24,503 nucleotides of DNA from Faecalibacterium sp. UBA7177. GTDB taxonomy: Bacteria > Bacillota > Clostridia > Oscillospirales > Ruminococcaceae. Under the pieces are notes generated by a model. That model did not search any database, had not been told where the DNA came from, and worked only from the letters and a program-made list of their open reading frames with translations. Positions 20,870 through 24,503 of this stretch are shown here, piece by piece; position 1 is the first letter of the stretch, and every line of letters begins with the position of its first letter. The position numbers were made by a program, and so were the translations under genes. The stretch is from positions 1 to 24,503 of the forward strand of contig DKVN01000151.1 of the NCBI GenBank assembly GCA_002491225.1. Direction: 5' to 3'.

Positions 20870-21652
20870 ATGACAGCCAATTATCACACCCACACCTGGC
20901 GCTGCCTGCACGCGAGCGGCACCGAGCGGCAGTATGTCGAGCGGGCCATCGAGGGCGGCCTTGCGGTGCTGGGCTTTTCCGACCACGCGCCGATGCCCTA
21001 CCCGGACGGCTATGTCAGCGGGGTACGGATGGAGATGGACCAGTTGGAGGATTATGTGACCACCCTGCTGGACCTCAAGCGGGAGTACAAGGACGAGATC
21101 GAGCTCCACATCGGGCTCGAGGCCGAGTACTACCCGGCCTACTTTGAGCCGCTGCTGCGGGTGCTGGAGCAGTATCCCATCGAGTACCTGCTGCTGGGGC
21201 AGCATTTCCTGGGCAATGAGATCGGCGACGCCTATTCCGGCGCCGTCACCGACGACCCCGCCCGGCTGGAGCGGTACTGCCGCCAGAGCTGCGAGGCGCT
21301 GCGCACCGGCTGTTTCTCCTATTTTGCCCACCCGGACCTCATCCACTTTACCGGGGACGCCGCGCTGTATGAAGGCTGGATGCGCCGCCTCTGCCGCTGC
21401 GCGAGGGAGCAGGGCATCCCGCTCGAAGTAAACCTGCTCGGCATCCGGGAGGGGCGGCACTACCCGAACCCCGCCTTCTGGCGCATTGCGGCCGAGGAGG
21501 GCGGCGCGGTGATCCTGGGGGCGGACGCCCACACGCCCGAGGCGGTCTGCGATACCGCCTCGCTGCCGAAAGCCGAGGCGCTGCTGCGCGGCGGCGGCCT
21601 GACACGGCTGGAGCGGCTCACCCTGCGCAGGCCCACCCTTGCCCGGCCCTGA
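20870..21652 (+). CDS. PHP-domain phosphoesterase, histidinol-phosphatase type
   Basis: A 260-residue PHP-superfamily metal enzyme. The metal-binding motifs are all readable: NYHTHT at the start, FSDHAP, GLEAEYYP, LGQHFL, FAHPDLI and GADAHTPE at the C-terminal end. This order matches HisJ-type histidinol-phosphate phosphatase (last phosphate removal in histidine synthesis), but no other his genes are nearby, so another small phosphoester is possible. The start at ATG 20870 places NYHTHT at residues 4-9 as in the family; the GGGGAGG site is 16 bases away, longer than ideal. The YdcF-like gene follows 34 bases later. Confidence 0.85.
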   Translation: MTANYHTHTWRCLHASGTERQYVERAIEGGLAVLGFSDHAPMPYPDGYVSGVRMEMDQLEDYVTTLLDLKREYKDEIELHIGLEAEYYPAYFEPLLRVLEQYPIEYLLLGQHFLGNEIGDAYSGAVTDDPARLERYCRQSCEALRTGCFSYFAHPDLIHFTGDAALYEGWMRRLCRCAREQGIPLEVNLLGIREGRHYPNPAFWRIAAEEGGAVILGADAHTPEAVCDTASLPKAEALLRGGGLTRLERLTLRRPTLARP

Positions 21653-21686
21653 CGGATGGGCAGATCGCCCACAAAGGAGAAAAAGC

Positions 21687-22340
21687 ATGGAACGACAGGC
21701 CTATGAAAACCTCGCGGTCATCTGGGACTATATGCACCTGAACATGCAGCCCTGCGAGGCCGACTGCATCGTCGGCTTTGGCAACTACAACGACCAGATC
21801 GCCCAGCGGGCCGCCGAGCTGTATCATCAGGGGTACTCGGATACAATATTGTTCACCGGCGGGCTGGGCCGCAACACCGACACCCTCTGGGCCGTGAGCG
21901 AGGCCGAGCACTTTGCCGAGACCGCCATGGCCGCCGGGGTGCCCGAGCGGGCCATCCTGCTCGAGACCCGCTCGACCAACACGGCCGAGAACATCCGGTT
22001 CACCCGCGCGCTGCTCGCAGAGCGGGGCATCCCGGTGCGGCGCATTTTGGGGGTGCACCAGCCCTTTATGGAGCGGCGCATCTTCGCGGCGCTGGGGGTG
22101 CACTGGCCCGAGGTGGAGGCGGTGATCACCTCGCCGCAGGTGAGCATCGAGGAATATCTGGCCCACTCGGTGCGGCAGGGGGTACCCGAGCAGGCCGCCA
22201 TTGATGTGATCGTGGGGGATTTTCAGCGCATCGAGGTCTATGCAAAGCGCGGGTATCAGCTGCCGCAGGAGATCCCGCCCGAGGCGATGCGGGCGTTCCA
22301 CGAGCTGGTGCGGCTGGGGTACGACGGGCAGCTGGTCTGA
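21687..22340 (+). CDS. YdcF-like DUF218 protein
   Basis: A 217-residue DUF218/YdcF protein. The conserved features are DCIVGFGNYNDQIAQRAAELY, ILFTGGLGRNT (about 52-62), SEAEHFAETAMAAGVPERAILLETRSTNTAENIRFT and the HQPFMERRIFA loop. Family members bind S-adenosylmethionine or act on envelope precursors (ElyC, SanA); no membrane helix is present here, so a cytosolic YdcF-type role is more likely. The start at 21687 has a good AAAGGAGA site. It probably shares the PHP gene's transcript. Confidence 0.87.
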   Translation: MERQAYENLAVIWDYMHLNMQPCEADCIVGFGNYNDQIAQRAAELYHQGYSDTILFTGGLGRNTDTLWAVSEAEHFAETAMAAGVPERAILLETRSTNTAENIRFTRALLAERGIPVRRILGVHQPFMERRIFAALGVHWPEVEAVITSPQVSIEEYLAHSVRQGVPEQAAIDVIVGDFQRIEVYAKRGYQLPQEIPPEAMRAFHELVRLGYDGQLV

Positions 22341-22450
22341 CCCACCCCCTAAAAGCAGCCGACCCGCGGGCCCTGAGCGGGCCGGATGAGGCGGCGGCGC
22401 TATCGTTTTTTCACCTTATATTCAAATATCCAACACAGGAGGGCGCTGCC

Positions 22451-23482
22451 ATGCAGATCGACCGGCTCATCGGCATCCTCACCACCCTGCTGCAGGGCGG
22501 CGGGGCCACCGCGCCGCAGCTGGCAGAAAAGTTCGAGGTCTCCCGCCGCACCATCGGGCGGGACATCGACGCCCTCTGCCGGGCCGGGATCCCCATCGTC
22601 ACCGCGCAGGGGCGGGGCGGCGGCATCCGCATCGCCGAGGGCTACCGGCTCAACGCCGCGCTGCTGACCCGGGGCGAGCTGCAGGCCATCCTGGCCGGGG
22701 CCCAGGGGCTGGACAGCGTTTACGGCACCGCCGACCGGGAGGCTTTGCGCGAGAAGCTGGGCGCGGGCGGCCTTTTGCAGGCGGACGATTATGTGATGAT
22801 CGACCTCGCCTCCTTTGACCAGGACACCCTGCGGCAAAAATCCACCCTGCTGCGTGCCGCCATCGAGGAGAACCGGATCGTGGCGTTTGACTATCTCTAC
22901 GCCAAAGGGGAGATGCACCGCCGGGTGGAGCCGTATCTGCTGGTGTTCCACTGGGCCAGCTGGTACCTCTACGCCTTTTGCCTTGAGCGGCAGGCCTTCC
23001 GGCTCTTTAAGCTGAACCGGATGTGGCGGCTGGAGGAGACACAGCAGCGCTTTTGCCCCCGCACGCTTGACCGCGAGGCCATCTTTTTTGACGACTGCGC
23101 CCCTGCCGCGCGGGTGACCCTCTCGGCCCTGTTCGCGCCGGAGCTGCGGTACCGGCTGGTGGAGGAGTACGGCCCGGACTGCTGCGCCCCCTGGCCGGAC
23201 GGCCGGGTACATTTTATCCACGCCTTTTCGGACTGGGACGAGATGCGCCTCTGGGTGCAGGGCTTTGGGGACGCGGTGCAGGTGCTGAAACCGGCTGCTC
23301 TGGCCGACCAGATCTGCGCGCAGGCCCGCCGGCTGCTGGCGCTGTATGGGCAGGGCGGGCCGGAGGGCCCGGCTGGATGCGAACCGTCTGCGTCTGCAAG
23401 CGCGGCGGCGGAAAACAAAGCGGAGGAAAACGAGGCGGAGCCGAAAGAAGATTTGCGGGGGACGATAGATGAAGGGGTTTGA
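22451..23482 (+). CDS. HTH/WYL-domain transcriptional regulator (YafY type)
   Basis: A 343-residue regulator. Residues 1-60 form an HTH_11 winged helix (TAPQLAEKFEVSRRTIGRDIDALCRAGIPI, followed by the GRGGGIRI wing). Residues about 135-225 hold a WYL domain (IVAFDYLYAKGEMHRRVEPYLLVFHWASWYLYAFCLE...FRLFKLNRM), and a WCX domain follows to about residue 300. WYL proteins sense nucleic acid or nucleotide ligands. The last roughly 40 residues are a low-complexity Ala/Glu tail (ASASAAAENKAEENEAEPKE), unusual for the family. AGGAGGG lies seven bases before the ATG. It overlaps the DUF3795 gene by 14 bases. Confidence 0.9.
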   Translation: MQIDRLIGILTTLLQGGGATAPQLAEKFEVSRRTIGRDIDALCRAGIPIVTAQGRGGGIRIAEGYRLNAALLTRGELQAILAGAQGLDSVYGTADREALREKLGAGGLLQADDYVMIDLASFDQDTLRQKSTLLRAAIEENRIVAFDYLYAKGEMHRRVEPYLLVFHWASWYLYAFCLERQAFRLFKLNRMWRLEETQQRFCPRTLDREAIFFDDCAPAARVTLSALFAPELRYRLVEEYGPDCCAPWPDGRVHFIHAFSDWDEMRLWVQGFGDAVQVLKPAALADQICAQARRLLALYGQGGPEGPAGCEPSASASAAAENKAEENEAEPKEDLRGTIDEGV

Positions 23483-24011
23483 GCGGGAGAATCCGCTGTT
23501 CTCCCTTTGCGGGCTGAATTGCAGGCTCTGCACCATGCAGCTGGGCGGTTACTGCGGTGGGTGCGGCAATGGCAACCAGAGCTGTAAGATCGCGCGGTGC
23601 AGCCTCGCGCACGGCGGGGTTCAATACTGCTATGAGTGTGAGGAGTACCCCTGCGAACGATATCAGCAGGAGGAGGAAGCGGACTCCTTTATTACCCACC
23701 AGCGGCGAAAGGAGGATCTGGAACGGGCCAGGAGCATCGGCATCGAGCAATATAACGCAGAACAGCGCGAGAAGATGGAACTTCTCTCCCGCCTGTTTTC
23801 TCAGTATAACGACGGGCGCAGAAAAACCTTTTACTGTGTGGCGGTCAATCTTCTGGAGCTCTCTGAGCTGCAGGAGGCAGAAGAGAAAATCCGATCAAAC
23901 GAAGGATTGTCCGCACTGCCCTTGAAGGAGCAATGCGCGTATGTGGCGGGGGTACTTCAGGCAATCGCGGACAGAAGAGGAGTCACGCTGAAGCTGCGGA
24001 AGAAAAAATGA
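23469..24011 (+). CDS. DUF3795 cysteine-rich protein
   Basis: A 180-residue protein of the DUF3795 family. The N-terminal 65 residues carry ten cysteines (14, 18, 21, 29, 32, 39, 44, 54, 57, 62) in the pattern CGLNCRLC...CGGC...C...CYECEEYPC, which suggests zinc or iron-sulphur binding. The remainder is charged and helical, ending in a basic tail (LKLRKKK). Function is unknown. It overlaps the WYL gene by 14 bases in another frame and has GCGGGGGACG just before its ATG, so translation is probably coupled. The gene is somewhat less GC-rich than its neighbours. A terminator follows immediately. Confidence 0.87.
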   Translation: MKGFERENPLFSLCGLNCRLCTMQLGGYCGGCGNGNQSCKIARCSLAHGGVQYCYECEEYPCERYQQEEEADSFITHQRRKEDLERARSIGIEQYNAEQREKMELLSRLFSQYNDGRRKTFYCVAVNLLELSELQEAEEKIRSNEGLSALPLKEQCAYVAGVLQAIADRRGVTLKLRKKK

Positions 24012-24056
24012 TGGGCGGGAGGCTCGGAAAAGGCTTCCCACCCATTTGCTGTTTTC
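24011..24056 (+). terminator. Terminator of the WYL/DUF3795 unit
   Basis: ATGGGCGGGAGGC (24011-24023) pairs with GCTTCCCACCCAT (24033-24045), with one mismatch and one G-U, followed by a T-rich tail (TTTGCTGTTTTCT). It starts on the last base of the stop codon. Confidence 0.8.
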
Positions 24057-24078
24057 TGAGGCCTATGTTGCAGCCTGT

Positions 24079-24101
24079 GCCGGGCCCTGCGCCGGGCCCT
24101 G
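24079..24101. repeat. Tandem 12-bp repeat
   Basis: GCCGGGCCCTG occurs at 24079-24089 and again at 24091-24101, one full 12-base period apart. It lies in the convergent gap between the DUF3795 and pseudouridine synthase genes. It is probably a simple local duplication. Confidence 0.6.
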
Positions 24102-24114
24102 AAAAGTTCCTGAC

Positions 24115-24142
24115 AAAACAGGACATACAGGTGTCCGGTTTT
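24115..24142. terminator. Bidirectional hairpin terminator
   Basis: AAAAC (24115-24119) and GGACA (24121-24125) pair with TGTCC (24132-24136) and GTTTT (24138-24142) around a six-base loop with one internal mismatch. A/T runs on both sides allow use on either strand. On the minus strand it would end the pseudouridine synthase transcript 58 bases after its stop. Confidence 0.65.
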
Positions 24143-24200
24143 CTGTGCTATCCTGATTGCTGACCCTGTGAGCGGCGGCTGCGCCGCCCGGCGGGGCCAT

Positions 24201-24503
24201 TCAGCGCCCGCCGCCCTTTTCGGCATCCTTGGCAGCCGGTTTGCCTTCCGCCGCCTTCCGGCCGCCTTTGGGGCCCTTTTGCGGCCCGCCCTGGGCCAGC
24301 GCCTCAAACTGTGCGAGGATGGCCGGGGCCTCCAGCTCGACGACCTTGCCGGAGAGGTCGTGCAGGCAGCTTGCCTCGGGCAGCTGCCCAAAGGTCAGCC
24401 GCTGGGCGCAGAGGGCCTGGGTGCGGCAGCCGGTGCGCTCGTTCAGCCTGCGGCTGCCGTACTTGACATCCCCCAGCACCGGCGCGCCCAAAAAGGCCAG
24501 ATG
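24201..24503 (-). CDS. RluA-family RNA pseudouridine synthase, C-terminal part (runs off the window)
   Basis: The last 100 codons of a gene whose beginning lies beyond the right edge. The visible start, HLAFLGAPVLGDVKYGSRRLNE, is the conserved C-terminal RluA-family segment that follows the catalytic domain (HLAxLGxPVLGDxxYG). It is followed by LCAQRLTFGQLPEA and ends in a basic, Lys/Gly/Ala-rich tail (about 30 residues) that could contact RNA. These enzymes convert uridine to pseudouridine in rRNA or tRNA. The catalytic HRLDxxTSG motif is outside the window, so the subfamily (RluD, RluC or a stand-alone type) cannot be assigned. Confidence 0.85.
   Translation of the reverse strand, partial: HLAFLGAPVLGDVKYGSRRLNERTGCRTQALCAQRLTFGQLPEASCLHDLSGKVVELEAPAILAQFEALAQGGPQKGPKGGRKAAEGKPAAKDAEKGGGR

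Noticed and set aside
1..24503. tRNA, rRNA, CRISPR, insertion sequences, prophage or integrase genes.
   Set aside because: All intergenic stretches were read and none showed cloverleaf, repeat-spacer or transposase features.

Overview
The window looks like chromosomal DNA of a GC-rich, low-oxygen gut Firmicute, most likely an Oscillospiraceae/Ruminococcaceae-type Clostridium relative. This is inferred from very GC-rich genes with AGGAGG-type ribosome sites and sigma-A promoters, together with SdpR/SdpI, a ClpC-like unfoldase, a short-chain-type acyl-ACP thioesterase, PotABCD, DUF3795 and a WYL regulator. No ribosomal RNA, tRNA, CRISPR array, transposase or phage gene was seen. Two patches are visibly more AT-rich than the rest: about 1-1050 (SdpR/SdpI) and about 17450-17870 (promoter region and first small HTH gene).

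Layout. 26-993 (+): ArsR-type repressor SdpR and membrane immunity-like SdpI, overlapping by four bases. 3498-1145 (-): NYN/LOTUS RNA-binding nuclease-like protein, uridine-kinase-like P-loop protein and a small conserved protein, closed by a terminator. 3703-5988 (+): two-AAA Clp ATPase without an M-domain. 5989-6487 holds no protein gene, but on the minus strand it has a consensus promoter with an A-rich upstream element, a roughly 160-nt structured RNA candidate and a terminator. 7252-6488 (-): acyl-ACP thioesterase. 11396-7353 (-): complete polyamine ABC operon potABCD with a roughly 200-nt structured leader. 13213-11912 (-): galactokinase, divergent from 13494-15414 (+), an AraC regulator followed by a galactose-binding-protein-like lipoprotein. 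15554-16918 (+): RlmD-type 23S rRNA methyltransferase behind a structured leader. 17445-16949 (-): SLOG-family (YpsA-like) gene with its first 17 codons in another frame. 17541-18078 (+): two paralogous 67-residue XRE repressors, each with a hairpin right after its stop. 18239-20523 (+): TetR regulator plus ABC ATPase and permease. 20870-24011 (+): PHP phosphoesterase, YdcF protein, WYL regulator and DUF3795 protein. 24503-24201 (-): end of an RluA-type pseudouridine synthase.

Working units. The clearest are the polyamine importer (ATPase, two permeases, binding protein), a galactose unit (kinase, regulator, sensor-like lipoprotein) read from divergent promoters about 15 bases apart, and a TetR-controlled ABC-2 exporter. 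The observations most worth checking are the minus-strand RNA candidate at 6132-6292 with four 7-mers spaced exactly 11 bases apart across its promoter, the frameshifted SLOG gene whose shift point coincides with an in-phase A AAA AAG slippery heptamer, and the pot leader in which the ribosome site can pair in two alternative ways.
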